From NCBI GenBank assembly GCA_032718565.1, contig JAVGVS010000236.1, positions 124,001-188,000 of the forward strand: a DNA stretch of 64,000 nucleotides, written 5' to 3'. A program made the position numbers and the translations under genes. Below the pieces are notes generated by a model. It searched no databases, was not told the DNA's origin, and worked only from the letters and a program-made list of their open reading frames with translations. Below are positions 39,370 to 50,974 of the stretch, piece by piece (position 1 is the first letter of the stretch; each line of letters starts with the position of its first letter). This DNA comes from Distichodus sexfasciatus (Eukaryota; Chordata; Actinopteri; Characiformes; Distichodontidae).

Positions 39370-40152
39370 CCTCTCTCTCCAATTCTTCCAGTTTTAGTCT
39401 CAACATTGACAGTGTGCTAGTTCACTCTTCACCTGTTGTCAGAAATCTTGGCCCCACACTCAGTTTTGGTTCCCATATTAAATCCCTCACTAAGACTGCT
39501 TTCTCCACCTTCGTAACATTGCCTGCCTTCGCCCCTTCCTATCTACTAGTGATGCTCAAACGTTGGCCCATGCTTTCATTATGTCCCGCTTAGATTACTG
39601 TAACTCTCTTCTCATTGGCCTCCCCTTCCAATCATTGTAAAGACTACAATATGTCCAGAATTCTGCTCCTTACTCATACAAAACATTCGTCTCACACCAC
39701 CCCCATTCTTGCTCAGCTTCACTGATTACCGGTCCTGTCCAGAATCAAGTACAAAGTTCTACAACTCACTTTTAAAACCTTCCAAAACTTTGCCCTTCCT
39801 TACATCTTTAACCTCCTGACCCCTTACACTCCATCTCGTTCTCTCAGATCCTGTAGTCATAATCTCCGTATTGTCCACTGCCCCAGACTTTAGTGTCATG
39901 GTCCAAGCTCTGGAACTCTCTCCCTCAACCTCTACGTGACTACTCTTCTCTTCCTGTGTTTAAATCACAACTTAAAACCTTTCTATTTCATGAGCACTTC
40001 TCTTCCACCAGCACTTATTGTATCCCCTAGTCTGCTTACCTGTGTCTGACTGTTAGTTTGTTGTTTAAACTCGTCTTTCCTGTTTCCTTTGTAAGCGATC
40101 TTGAGTTTGAGAAAGGCACTATATAAATGTAACTTATTATTATTATTATTAT

Positions 40153-40183
<31 letters not shown>
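39370..40183 (+). mobile_element. L2-type LINE, 5'-truncated and decayed
   Basis: Broken frames still read the C-terminal reverse-transcriptase region (LDYCNSLLIGLP, then HTTPILAQLH, and RIKYKVLQLTFKT), followed by the L2-like 3' end GCACTATATAAATGTAA and a TTA/AGT tandem tail. Stops and frameshifts make it a dead copy. Confidence 0.75.
40137..40183. repeat. TTA/AGT compound microsatellite (LINE tail)
   Basis: (TTA)n passing into (GTA)n, about 47 bp, at the 3' end of the L2 copy. Confidence 0.9.
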
Positions 40184-40184
<1 letters not shown>

Positions 40185-41954
40185 TGTCTTCAAGATGAGA
40201 TTGGGTGCATGAAATCTTCTCCAGGTACCCCACCATTTGTAGTGTGGTCTTGACAGTGTATGTGCGTGCCCCTTCCTCAATTTTGATTGGCTAGCAAGAG
40301 ACAAGTGACATTGACAAGGGCATTGTTGTTCTCAAAGTTGAACGGATTTCAACTTGAAACGCTCTGAGAGCTAAATAAAAAGTAACGTGTTGGCCCACAG
40401 AGCACATTGGCCTAACGAGCATATATTCGGGTCTGCCCGATTACCAGTCTACCCCCGTGTATGTCTGTGCACCAACTACACGGTTTGGTTCATACCTGTT
40501 TTTCAGTAGGAGGTTGAATGGATTGACTCATATCTAGTGTAAAACCCGGCTTAAGGTTTGCTTAAGTATGTTTGAGGATCCTGGTAGTACCAATCACTTC
40601 TTTATTATGGACTATACTTTGTGCTTAGGGGTTGATTAAGCATTTGAATTTTTTAATCCAACTCCATCACCGAGACCTTTTGACGTTTTATAGGGTGCGT
40701 TAAGTAAATAGTTTTTGCACGTGTTGCTAAAGCAAAAAAGGGAATATTGTGAATGGCTGGCTGTGTAATTCCTGCTACCAGATCTGCTCTAAATGTAGTC
40801 TATAAATACAGTGGCATTTGTGTCACGTTTAATGGAGACAATGACAACCTTCATCCTATGTTCCACGAATACTAAGGCTCCATAGTCGATTTGCCATGAC
40901 CTGGCCATACATTATGCATTATATGTGGATATTATTAGTTTGAAAACATTTGCTTAAGTTAATATTATTAGCTTTCATGCTGAAATAAAACTTAAATATT
41001 TAATGTGGGTATATTGCTTTTAATACATGATATAAACGTTCACTTCAAGTACATATTCATTCTCACACTTTTTTTTCTATACAGTACACTTTTAAGAGAA
41101 TACCTGCTGTGCAAACATAGGAAGTGTAAACATTATCACCCAGACCCCCATTACTACGGCGTGGTCAGTGACCAGGTCTGTCAAAAAAATCACGGGGACA
41201 ACTATGGATCTGGAAGAATTTTGAATGCATTTTCGCTGGTTGGAAAATAAGCAGCCTTTTCCAGCAGGCGTCTGCTGTTCTCAATGTCTGACTTACTGTG
41301 CTGTGGAAGAACAGACCCCGAAGCTGCCATCTGCTAGAAGTTTGTGCCAAGGCCTGAGGAAAACAACGCCAAGGCAGTGAGGACCAGGAACAGGGTTTCC
41401 TCTGTGTATATTTCCTGTTTTCCCTGCTAAAGGCAAGTAGATGTTTAAGCTGACTAATGTGGTCGTTTGCTTTTTATTGATGGTTCAAGGATTCATAGTT
41501 GAATTTACGCTTTTTTGCCAAACTGTTTTTGGCAGTGAAATCAGGCTGAAGGGGTCAAAAAACACAGCTTATGCTGGTCACAAGTAAAATGGGTCTCTCT
41601 AGACCAGAGTAAGCTGCAGATAAGATGCAGCCAGATTGCTGGAACAGAAAATGTACTTCAGTAATCTTTAGAGCCTACATCACCAGCCTAGCAAGATAAG
41701 CTTAAGTTGTTGTGTCGCGATCAGCTGTTCAGATCTGTGTTTGTTTTTTTGTTTGTTTTTTAAATCCACCATGCATTAAATACTCTCATGACACCACCCA
41801 TGAAAGGTTAAAGCAAAATAAGTTTGTACTTATTGAACCATTGTTTTGCATTTGTGAGCAAATGAATGAAGAAATGTGGTGTGTGTGTGCGCGCGCATGT
41901 TGGGTTGATTAATGAACTGAACGCCTCAAAAGGAAGAGTTCTTCATGTATAGAT

Positions 41955-43770
41955 TTTATTTTATATGGTATCTGTATGTATAGATGAATTTATAATATAT
42001 ATGTATGCATAATACATAGAAATCTAGATTTTTCTCTTTCACAAAGGAAAACCAACACAGACCAGAGTTTGGCAGTACAATGCTCTCAACGCTGACAGGG
42101 TGGATCATGGCGAGAGGGAGCTGAGACGCCGGCACTGCCTCTTACGACAAGAGTTCATCGGGGATTTGTCTTGCTACAGCCAACACCAATGTCACACAAA
42201 TTACGACATCCTAACTATCACATCTATACTCCTTGTGGCAATTACAATCACTTTAGATTTAATACTACATTCATTATGAGGTAAGCTTGATAATTCAGTC
42301 AAACCAATCGATTAAGTACAATCTTCTCAAACCAGCCCAGAAACATTGGGCCTCTGCTTTTTTCTGGCTTTGCCTTATTAAAAGCAGAAAGGTGCTCTCA
42401 TTGCGTGCTCAGGTGCTTGGGCTTCTCTCTTGCAACTGCTCTAAGCTCCCTCTCTGTCAGTCTTGTAATATGCCCATGTGTGAGAATGCACGCACGCGCA
42501 CACACACACACACACTACTGACTGCACAGCTGATCCTAAACGAAAAGAACTCTAAGTTTAACTCTCATCAGACATGACTTGACCAGAAGATGAAAAGAAC
42601 TAACTTAACAACACAAAGTGAAACAGATCCAGACCTGAAGTGAGCACGACAGGCTGAAATCACTACATTTCTTCTTAGGTTTAAAAGAACTCCTCACCGA
42701 CACCGACTACAAAAGTCCAGGATTTTCAATAAGTGTTGTCCTTGCACATGAGCTCATGCCGTAATTTTGATGTTAGGAGTTTTTCAGCCTCGTTTGTTTG
42801 GGTCCCCATTGCTAACCAGTGGACAGTGCCTACGAGCTCCTTCTTCTCAAATTTGTTGCTAAATACCTGTGAAGAGGGACTGTAAGAGCGATTTTATTTT
42901 CAATTCCATGCTACCAATAATAGCACAAAACATATACACAGCTGCACTATTTAAGGTAAACTAAAACGAGTGTCCTTCTTTCACTCAGGTAGCGTTGTCA
43001 AGAGGAGAAAACGCGTTGCCGCTGTAGTCTCGCTTCATCAGCAAACGTAACTTTCCACCATTTCGCGACAGAAAGCTTCACTTAGCAGCTTGTTCCACAT
43101 TTCGATGCTTGTCAGTTGGTTTTATATTAGAGAGGAGTTGGAAACCGCTCTCCTCTTGCTAGCTTTCTTTTGCTTAAGTAGCTCACTTAAGAAGTTAGGC
43201 TTAGATTAAGCGAGGAGGGATGGAGAAATCCTGCCGCCACCCCCCTCTGCCAATTCTTTCAGGCACCAGCTCAACAAATGACGCATTCAGCTCTCCCCTG
43301 GTGCCTACATCCACATTTAAACACAGTCACCCGAACCCAGAACAACACCAAAAAAATATAAAAAATAAAATGAAATAACCAGGTCAACATAGGTCACGTA
43401 TTGCACAATTAAACAGCTAAAGTCTAAGAAATTCAAGAAACCCTAAAACAAGCACTTCAAAACCCTTCGACCCTGCAAGACCCCCCACCCCCTACCCGGA
43501 GGCGTCTGTGCCAAAGTGGTGTCCTGCGATCCAAAGCCCAGTTCGCCTGCTGCTTCCCTCTACTCCCGCCAACCCCATCTCCCAGTTCTCTTTTTCTTCT
43601 TGAAGGAAAGCTGACAGACTCGACTCCGGAAGACTAGAGAGATCCCCCACTCTCTGTTGGTCTGGAGGATCCTGGGTGTAGAGAGAGGGGCTAGAGGCAT
43701 GGATCCTGGATGCGGCGGGAGGGAGGCGGAACCCCGGCACAGAGGGTGGGGTGGAGGGAGAGAGGGAAGT
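41955..43770 (-). other. nr1d2: nr1d2 3' UTR (extent inferred)
   Basis: About 1.8 kb with no ORF of note. Minus-strand AATAAA signals lie at 42893-42898 and 41955-41960. REV-ERB beta mRNAs usually have long 3' UTRs, so the distal site is given as the limit. A short CA tract lies near 42503. Confidence 0.4.
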
Positions 43771-43967
43771 TCATGGATGGACCTTGAAGGACAGAAGTTG
43801 TTCGGAGTGCATGTTGTTGAGCGAGCGCAGGTCGGGCAGCTTGAGCAGCAGCTTGGTAAAGATGGCGATCTCGTTGGGGTGGTTCTTGGTGATGAGGCTG
43901 CGCAGGGCTCGGATCAGCGTGTCCTGCAGGGCCTCCACCGAGTTCACATTCTCCAGGCCCGAGCGGT
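43771..43967 (-). CDS. nr1d2: nr1d2 last coding exon: heme His and stop
   Basis: 197 nt; encodes DRSGLENVNSVEALQDTLIR to LRSLNNMHSEQLLSFKVHP and stop at 43771-43773. The His codon at 43807-43809 matches the axial heme ligand His568 of human REV-ERB beta. No AF-2 helix follows. Confidence 0.97.
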
Positions 43968-46900
43968 CTGCAGGGACACCGGCACAGTGAGTTAATCGTG
44001 GTTTAACTGGGTATGTCATACAGTACTTACAAACAAGGTTCTCAATATAGCACACAGGGCATACCAACAACTGCTAACTTCCTCATTATAACGTTCGACA
44101 CAGTGGCTGAGAGATTTTGTGAGATTGTTGCCTTTGTCTAAGTGCAGAATTTAAGCAGTGTGTGATCAAAAAGCCCGCAGGCTACAGGACAGGAAGTCGT
44201 GGGTGGCGTATGGCATACCTGCGGACACGAGCACGACGGCAGTGAAGAGGCTCATCTCCTCTTCGCTGAGGTTGAGCGCCTGCAGCTTCTCGCTGAAGTC
44301 GAACATGGAGTTGAGCAGGTCGCCGGCACCCATGGAGCGCAGCGCCTCCACGCTGTACTTCCTCCCGCTCAGGAAGGTCACAGTTCGGTCCTTCATGTCA
44401 AAGAGCGACACAAAACGCACCACCAGCACCTGTCGGAGTGAAAAGAGGGATGACACTCAGCACATTACGCTGGTGTGACTATATTTGTATCTAGCAGATT
44501 CTGTGTGCCCTAGATGAGGTGTAATGGGGCAGTTAAGTACACAAACTGGCACGCGTCTTGGCAGAGTTGTTAGCTGGGTAGCATGTGGAATGAGATGCAT
44601 CTCACTCGAACCATCTATAAACCACCTCGTCTCAAGTCTGGTCTGCTCACTTGTGTTCTTGCTTTCAAATCTGAAGTTGGACAGCAGGTGAAAAAACGAC
44701 TGATCTACTGTAACATTTGCTTAAGGACAGGGGAGGTGTCAGATTCCAGTAGGGCCGGACCCAGCAATGCAGTGTTTAGTGTTTCCCTGACCTAGCCCCT
44801 GATTCCTCTCATCCAGTGAGACATGTTGAGGCGAAGAATTTTGTCCTCAAATACTGTCACCTGGAATACTCACCTTTTTAGTATTTACAGGTTTAAATTT
44901 CAAGCCTAATCTTGACGAGTATTCTTTGATCCTTTTGTTTTGTCCAATGTGTGCTATTCTTGTGTTCTTAGAACAAAAAGATAGGGGCCTAATATTCTGC
45001 ATAAGGTCACATTTTGATTTTGGTTTGTGTTTAATAAACAAAATTTTACAAAGAAATGTACTAAAACAAACCACAACCCATAATTTTAACAATACTATAT
45101 ATTAGAGGCGTGAACCTTCACTGGTCTCACAATTAGATTCGTTAATGATTATTAGGTCAACAAATCTATTCGATACAATATCTTGATGCATCACGATGCA
45201 TACATTTTTCTACATTACTTCACACTAGGGATGCACCGAATATTCGGCCACCGGAAAAAAAAATTTTTAACGCGACCGAAAGAGTGATGACGCAAGCAAC
45301 AACCGCAACCTGCACGCGCCAGAATGGATTACTCCTGTTTTACACTGGATGCGTGTGCGCTGCGGTGCGTCGCCGACACGGCAGCCGCAGCTAATCGCCG
45401 CCAATAAAGTCAATGCATCAGTTTACACCAGATCCGCTGCGCTGCGTCTCCGCTATGTCTCTGTTCCGTCACATGTCCGGCAGTCCGTCGAGATGCGCAT
45501 CAAGTCTATTTTTAACGGATACGGATCAAGAACAATGCTAAACACAAACACAATTAAAGTTGATCAACAACAAGGACAAAATGAACTAGGAAGCCTACTA
45601 ATAATGTTTGCACAGTGCGCAGTTGTAGTGTACTGTTTTACACTGGATGCGTGTCAGCTGCGGTGCGACTGCACTGCATTTCCATTCCGTCCGAGGCCGT
45701 CCGCCAATTCGCACTGGACGCGTTTGTGGTCTGTATCTGGGGCGCCGCTGGTTTGCGAGATCACATGATCACGGGAGAATTGTAAAAGATCGCGCAGACG
45801 CGCACTTGATGCAATGCTTGACTTTAGTGAGGTAAATACACACAGTCCCAGCTATAACGTCAATATTACAAAAAATTAATAACTACAATATAATTTCTTT
45901 ATTTAATAATTATAATAATTTCTTTCGGTTTCGGCCCAAAAAAATCATTTCGGTGCATCCCTACTTCACACTGCACGCAGATTGGGCACCCATAGTTGCT
46001 ACCGGGATGTTCTTTTTCACTTGAGGTTTTATGCCGTAGCCAGAAAATCACCAAGCAATGTAATGATATAATTTCCAGGTCCCAGGCACTAACACTCAGA
46101 CTAGATTTTTTTTTGTATTACTTTTTGCATATTTGCATAAAATTATTCATAAAGATGCCCAAATCATCTGGAATAGTTTTGAAAATACAGAATATTACTA
46201 TGCCTGTCCTTTAAATGCAAGTAATAAATCCAGTAATATTTAAAAGCAATCAAACTGTTCAAACATGCAGAATATTTATCAACAAATAAGTGCACAATTG
46301 CATCTTTTTCCCCCACATCTCTGACCCAATCACCCCTCCGTCCTTCATGTGTGGACACTAGCAAACACTAAACGGTCTGCAGAATCGAGGACCTCCAGTA
46401 CATGAGATTGACACCCCTGCTATTGTATGAGGTTGTGCTAACATAAAGGGTGGGCCTGTACGTACCTCAAATGTGCCGGCCTTGAGCAGGTTAACCTGGT
46501 CGTGCTGCGAGAGCTCCCTGAAGCCGGGAATGCGCTTTGCGAACTCCACCACCTCCCGCACGGCTGGTGTGAAGCTCATGGAGAACTCCTCCCAGATGGT
46601 GTGGCCTGACTTGCGTGGGTCCACGTAGGGCGAGGTGTTCATGGGGCAAACCTGGCGCGGGAAGCAGCGAGCATTAACAAGGTCAGACAATGACTCACCT
46701 AGACTCTCGTCTACACCAGGAACATTGAGAGAGACTTAACTGAATTAGGAATTAATGGCAATTGCACAAGCGACAACAGATTTCCTAGCGGTCCCAGACT
46801 TTTTCTGCAGAGCCCCTTTTTTTTTTTAGAAAGATCCTCTTTTCACCCAACATTTTGAGTCTGTCCCCCTTTCAGTCACTCAAACCTGGGTTATAATGAT

Positions 46901-49900
46901 GTCTCACTTGAGCACAAGCTGCCGCATCTATATCACCAAACTATGTGGACGTGGTGAAAAGGTTAAGAGTTATTTTGTAATAAATTAGCTAAAGGAACAT
47001 CCGTGCTGAAGATATAGGTGGAATTTGGAGCCAAATATGGTCATATGGTTAATATGAATTTTTATAAAAATATGTTTTCGGATGAATTTCGGTTTTGGAT
47101 GCTAACATGTTTACGTTCTAACCCTACTTTTTATCACTTTTTATCACATTTTGCTCAAAATTTCGATGCTTTTTAACGTGACTTGCCCGTAACTTCCCAC
47201 TGATATAGCTCCGTGCCCTCTACTTTCGAACTCACTGTACTAAACAAATCAGGTAACGTTTACAGGTGTGATAAATTTGCCTACCAGATGTGTTTTGTTG
47301 CCTCCACTCCATGCTGAACTCCCGTAGCTGCAGTTGTCCAGAGTTTCATTGACGTTGCTCGCTCGAAGAGAGTGACCAATCACAGAGGCCGAGTATCTGT
47401 TAGCAGGGGTGCTGACGGCCACTCTGACAGGGCATTGGCCGCTGGAGGAGCTGTCAGATGCTCTAAAGAAGCATTGGTTGGGGGCACTCTTTTCTCTCGG
47501 GGGTTCTACAAGATTCAGGGAAACATGGTCTGACGACGGGCACTGGCTCATTACTGTGGCGACGTCATTGCAGTGGTTCCACACCTCCTGCGTCTCTTCC
47601 ATGCGCCGGCTGTCGTTGCTGACTCGTTCGGCCTGCGTTGGGGAACGTGGGGTGCTGCCCTCCTCCTTTCGGTACAGGAAGGTGTCCTGGTGTTCCCTGG
47701 TAACTGTGACGACAACCTCCTCTTCACCGCTGTCTGTAGCGCTGGAGGAGTCCGAACTCGAGCTGGTGTCCATAGAGACCAAGGGCTCAGGGTCGGAGCT
47801 GGACTCCGACTGGCTGCTTTGGGGCGAGGAGGCCGGGGAGAATGAGGACGCCGCTGTGGGCAGGTCCTCGGAGGGGGGCTTAGCCGGACACAGAAGGGGC
47901 TGGTTGCTAAGGGCCAGTGGCTGGTTAGCACAGAGCTGGCCATGCAGCTGGCTGCTGCTGCTGCTGCTACTCATCATGTTGTTCATGGCACTCTGCATCT
48001 CCAGCAGCATGCGCTGCTTTTCCCTCTTGGGGATTCGGCCGAAGCGCACAGCTAAGGGGCATGGACACAAAAGGACTTACTCACTCTACCTCCACTACAA
48101 AAGGAGCTACTAAAATCAACTACCCTGCCATCACAAATATTTAAATAAAAGTGGGGCAAAAACAAATCTTACATAACAGTTCAACAGTTCATTTACCAGC
48201 AAGCAAACCAGCAGGGCTTCTGTAGGTTTCATCATTTTCAATATAATGCTTTTTATAACCTTGTGTAATAGTTCTGGACCTTTTAATGTTATTCACGCAA
48301 GTTTTTACAGGTTCCACAAGTTTTAAACTCAAACCCTGACTGGAGAGGTTATTGAGATGAATAGTAGAGAAATAGTGAGGCCTTTAGAAATAATATTTCA
48401 GACTTTTGAGTTGATTGTGAATACTTTAAAATATTTCATTCTGTGCGATTACAACATAAAAATCTCTGAAACTGATTATTTTGCACTGTACAAGCATCCC
48501 GAACCTGCTGGTAAGTGTAATTTCACAAAGTTGGAGACATACTCTCACGCGTATATTCTTGCACCGGAGCTTTCAATTTATTTCAGAATATTTCAGTGAA
48601 ATAATCAAAAGTGGGAGGAGCCTCACCGTCTCGAGACATGCCGACGAGTAGACATTTCTTAAAGCGGCACTGCTGGCATCGGTTCCGGTTGATGCGCATG
48701 ATAGGGCAGTTCTCGTTCTTAAGGCACTTCTTATACTGGATGTTCTGCTGGATGCTTCTTCTGAAAAAGCCCTGGGAGAAAGCAGGAAAAGGGGAAATTA
48801 GAGTAAACAGGGAAATAAAGGACCCTATAAGTGGTCCTATAAGTGATAGCGAAGACATGGCTTGTAATAGGTGCAATGCCGTTTTTGTTGAAGAGATGGT
48901 TCAATCCATTCTCAAAGGACAGAAATGCTGTGGCACACTGATCCAGTTCCAAAGAACCCACCAGGGAATGTGTCAAGCTAGCTTGCCCTCAAGGGTCCTG
49001 AATCCCCTCGGACTTCCCCCAGGTGGCCACCAGATGCCGCCAACACTGAGTATTGTTTAATCTGGCTTATCTTAGGTCTGTCCTGTACGTTATGTCCCAA
49101 CCCCTGTTTGTTTCTTATTAGTCAGATTGCATCAGTTAGCCCTCATTATTTATAAGTTCCATTCTGCTTACTGGTCCAGTGTTTCAACCTTCCTTTTCTG
49201 TTTAAGTTTCTAGTTGTTTATGTTTTGTGCTTGGTTTATTCGATTGGCTTGTTCAGTTAGATTAGTGCTGACTCTCATTTATGTTGCCCTATATTTGTTT
49301 GTGTTTCTCTTTCTGTTTTTTATCTCTACACTGTCATGTTTAACCTCGTTTGAGTTCTCTTTGTGTTTGTGTAAAGAGAATAGTTTTGGTTTGTTTTGGC
49401 CATCGTGCCAAGTTTATTTTAAAAAATTAACGTTTGGAAAAATACTCTGTGGATGTTCTTCTGTTTCTTGTGCCACAGCAAGTAATATGACATCAAGAGG
49501 TACTTGCTTCCTGCTGCAAGCTTTGTCGAAGAAATATCAATATCCTGGCAGAACCAGAAAGAGAGGATTATAAAAGGAAATGATGTTCCTGTCCAGGGCC
49601 TTGATGTACTGAGTAGAAAATGGCTGTCATCCAAGAAAGATAAACAGCACAACTGGCCAACAAAACCCTGCACTGAAGAGTCAAGCAATTCACACACACA
49701 CACACAAAGTTACATTGCATATGCATATTTTCTTACCTTGCAGCCTTCGCAGGCATGGACACCATAGTGGAATCCCGATGCTACGTCCCCACATACTTTA
49801 CACAGCAGCACCAGGCCGCTGAGCTCTGCAAAACCAGATATAAAACAGGTCAGGGGGCAAGGAATTGGCGGAAGAGGGGATCTTTCTTTCTGAGAGCCAG

Positions 49901-50797
49901 CAAGCTGAAACCAGCTTTTATTTTATCACTGTGGTATCAGTTAATGTTTGAAGAGAGAACGCTTAATGCCACCAGCATGGTGGAGAGAAAACACTGGCTC
50001 GCAACCAAAGAGGTTTAACCTAACATTTCGCATAATGGCTCAGGGCTTGTAAAATGATTTCTGCATATACCGCATGGCACAAGGTGCACTTTGGACTCAC
50101 AAAATGGCAAGATATAGAGGTATTTAATTGCGCGGTTTACAGTCAATATTGAGGTCATGTTTAAACGGAGCCTTGTGACGATGGGTCATCAAATATCTAC
50201 TACAAGATAATTAAACAAATTATAACCCCAAAAGTAGGGCATAGGAAAGCCTTCACTGTGAGTCATTTTATGCTCATTTCATTATTTTTAAGGTCTTACA
50301 CATGCATGCATAACACATGACATATGAAAAAAAGGTCTTCATTTAGAAAAGCCAAGTCCTCTCTTTCAGTATATGACCATTATCATGTTTTACAGAAAAA
50401 CTGAATTTAATTATGAGATTCTCACACAGATTTCCTGTATTGATAGATCTGCAATATCACTTTTCGCTTGGAGACTTTTTGTCAGTACTCATGCCATCAA
50501 CTTATATGTGTCTATTGCTGACAGACGCTGATTCTGTGTAGTTTAGAGTGACTCTCTGGGTGCAGCCCTCACTTGTGATGCCACATTTGGCTGCCGAGGG
50601 TGCGCGCGACTTCCCCCCACCGTGGCTCTGTGTAGTACGTGAGTGAGGAGTGGCACTGCCCCGTTGCCCATCCCGGCGGCTTGGGGAGGACGCACGGGGC
50701 GGCGATGAGGACTGGTAGCTGCTGTTGGAACTGTCGCTATGGCAGGACTCTGGGCTGGAGGCAGAGCTTGAAGAGCTGATGTAGGCTATTACTCCCC
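43771..50797 (-). CDS. nr1d2: REV-ERB beta nuclear receptor (spliced; first exon not placed)
   Basis: Heme-binding orphan receptor that represses BMAL1 and other clock and metabolic genes through RORE/RevDR2 sites and the NCoR/HDAC3 complex. Coding segments, 5' to 3' on the minus strand: 50797-50573, 49825-49737, 48771-48627, 48051-47285, 46651-46466, 44429-44219, 43967-43771. They sum to 1820 nt, in frame throughout if the missing first exon supplies one base of a Gly codon, giving 606 residues plus a short start. Seen in order: GGVIAYISSSSSASSPES Ser-rich N-terminus; zinc fingers CKVCGDVASGFHYG and CQQCRFKKC; GRIP box (RFGRIPKREK); a long Ser-rich hinge; LBD with the heme-ligand Cys in THLVCPMN and His in NNMHSEQLL. 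The protein ends SFKVHP without helix 12, as in REV-ERBs, so it is a constitutive repressor. nr1d1 is unlikely given the sequence and neighbours. Confidence 0.94.
44219..44429 (-). CDS. nr1d2: nr1d2 exon: LBD middle
   Basis: 211 nt; encodes VLVVRFVSLFDMKDRTVTFL through EEEMSLFTAVVLVSA. Acceptor cactccgacag, donor GCAG|GTATGC. It joins DRSGLENVNSVE of the last exon. Confidence 0.96.
45226..45963. mobile_element. hAT-type non-autonomous transposon in an nr1d2 intron
   Basis: 738 bp; ends TAGGGATGCACCGAAT / TTTCGGTGCATCCCTA and a perfect 8-bp target duplication CTTCACAC at 45218-45225 and 45964-45971. The interior repeats a GC-rich module (ACACTGGATGCGTGT at 45341 and 45639). Confidence 0.9.
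46466..46651 (-). CDS. nr1d2: nr1d2 exon: LBD start with heme Cys
   Basis: 186 nt, phase 0 on both sides. Encodes VCPMNTSPYVDPRKSGHTIW through QVNLLKAGTFE. The Cys codon at 46646-46648 corresponds to the redox-sensitive heme-ligand Cys of human REV-ERB beta (Cys384). Donor GAG|GTACGT. Confidence 0.96.
47285..48051 (-). CDS. nr1d2: nr1d2 exon: GRIP box and hinge
   Basis: 767 nt, the largest exon. Starts AVRFGRIPKREKQRMLLEM, the C-terminal extension that contacts the A/T-rich 5' half of the RORE, then a Ser-rich, low-complexity hinge with runs of Ser and Glu, ending NKTHL. The hinge is the least conserved part of the family and binds corepressors. The opposite strand is open over 47409-48113, which looks like a by-product of Ser/Pro codon bias. 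Confidence 0.95.
48627..48771 (-). CDS. nr1d2: nr1d2 exon: second zinc finger
   Basis: 145 nt; encodes GFFRRSIQQNIQYKKCLKN through CQQCRFKKCLLVGMSRD. Acceptor ctttctcccag, donor GACG|GTGAGG. Its end joins AVRFGRIPKREK of the next exon. Confidence 0.96.
48945..49450 (+). repeat. Dispersed retrotransposon 3' fragment in an nr1d2 intron
   Basis: GTGGCCACCAGATGCCGCC, CCTGTTTGTTTCTTATTAG and AGCCCTCATTATTTATAAG match the reverse strand of 9600-10085 in order and spacing style. No ORF. Confidence 0.4.
49737..49825 (-). CDS. nr1d2: nr1d2 exon: first zinc finger
   Basis: 89 nt; encodes LSGLVLLCKVCGDVASGFHY to ACEGCK with all four zinc cysteines and the P-box. Acceptor ggttttgcag, donor AAG|GTAAGA. 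Too short to stand out as an ORF; found by motif. Confidence 0.95.
50573..50797 (-). CDS. nr1d2: nr1d2 exon: Ser-rich N-terminus
   Basis: 225 nt on the minus strand; acceptor ttttttcctccaccag, donor ACAA|GTGAGG. Begins with two bases completing a Gly codon (GGVIAYISS) and ends GITK, joined to LSGLVLLCKVC. Rich in Ser, as in mammalian REV-ERBs, where such Ser residues are phosphorylated. Reading through upstream is open for a short distance (an unspliced start MVSITK is possible), but a splice from a small first exon is the family pattern. Confidence 0.93.
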
Positions 50798-50935
50798 CTG
50801 GTGGAGGAAAAAAAAGCTTGGTTATAGAGACCATGGCAGGGCGGTTAGTCTCTTCCATAAGGAGTGAATGGAATGGATTTTCTGAATTCAAAACTAAATG
50901 CATGAAGGAAAGGTTTTAGCTATGAGGCTGAGTTC

Positions 50936-50937
<2 letters not shown>

Positions 50938-50974
<37 letters not shown>
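50938..50974. repeat. TAA microsatellite
   Basis: (ATA)n of about 37 bp just upstream of the first placed nr1d2 exon. Confidence 0.95.

Larger units (their letters stand above)
39145..40396. mobile_element. DNA-transposon-like element split by an L2 LINE
   Basis: Outer sequences (GGGCCTGTGTCC at the left, CTCTGAGAGC and GTTGGCCC at the right) are loosely inverted. The insert at about 39370-40183 is an L2 3' end. Superfamily not resolved (Harbinger-like is a guess). Confidence 0.35.
35986..41954. other. Spacer between the convergent thrb and nr1d2 3' ends
   Basis: About 6 kb with no gene. Transposon-derived sequence occupies most of 37547-40396. 36000-36900 and 40400-41900 show no coding sequence or recognised repeat apart from short CGCCA(T)CTTGTGG-type fragments at 36446 and 36842. 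Confidence 0.55.

Noticed and set aside
39294..39593. 99-codon plus-strand ORF as a host gene
   Set aside because: It covers the junction of a DNA-transposon-like sequence and a decayed L2 LINE.
47409..48113. Long plus-strand ORF (234 codons) opposite the nr1d2 hinge exon
   Set aside because: No family resemblance and no start or splice context. It mirrors the Ser/Pro/Glu-rich hinge codons of nr1d2, whose minus-strand reading is certain.
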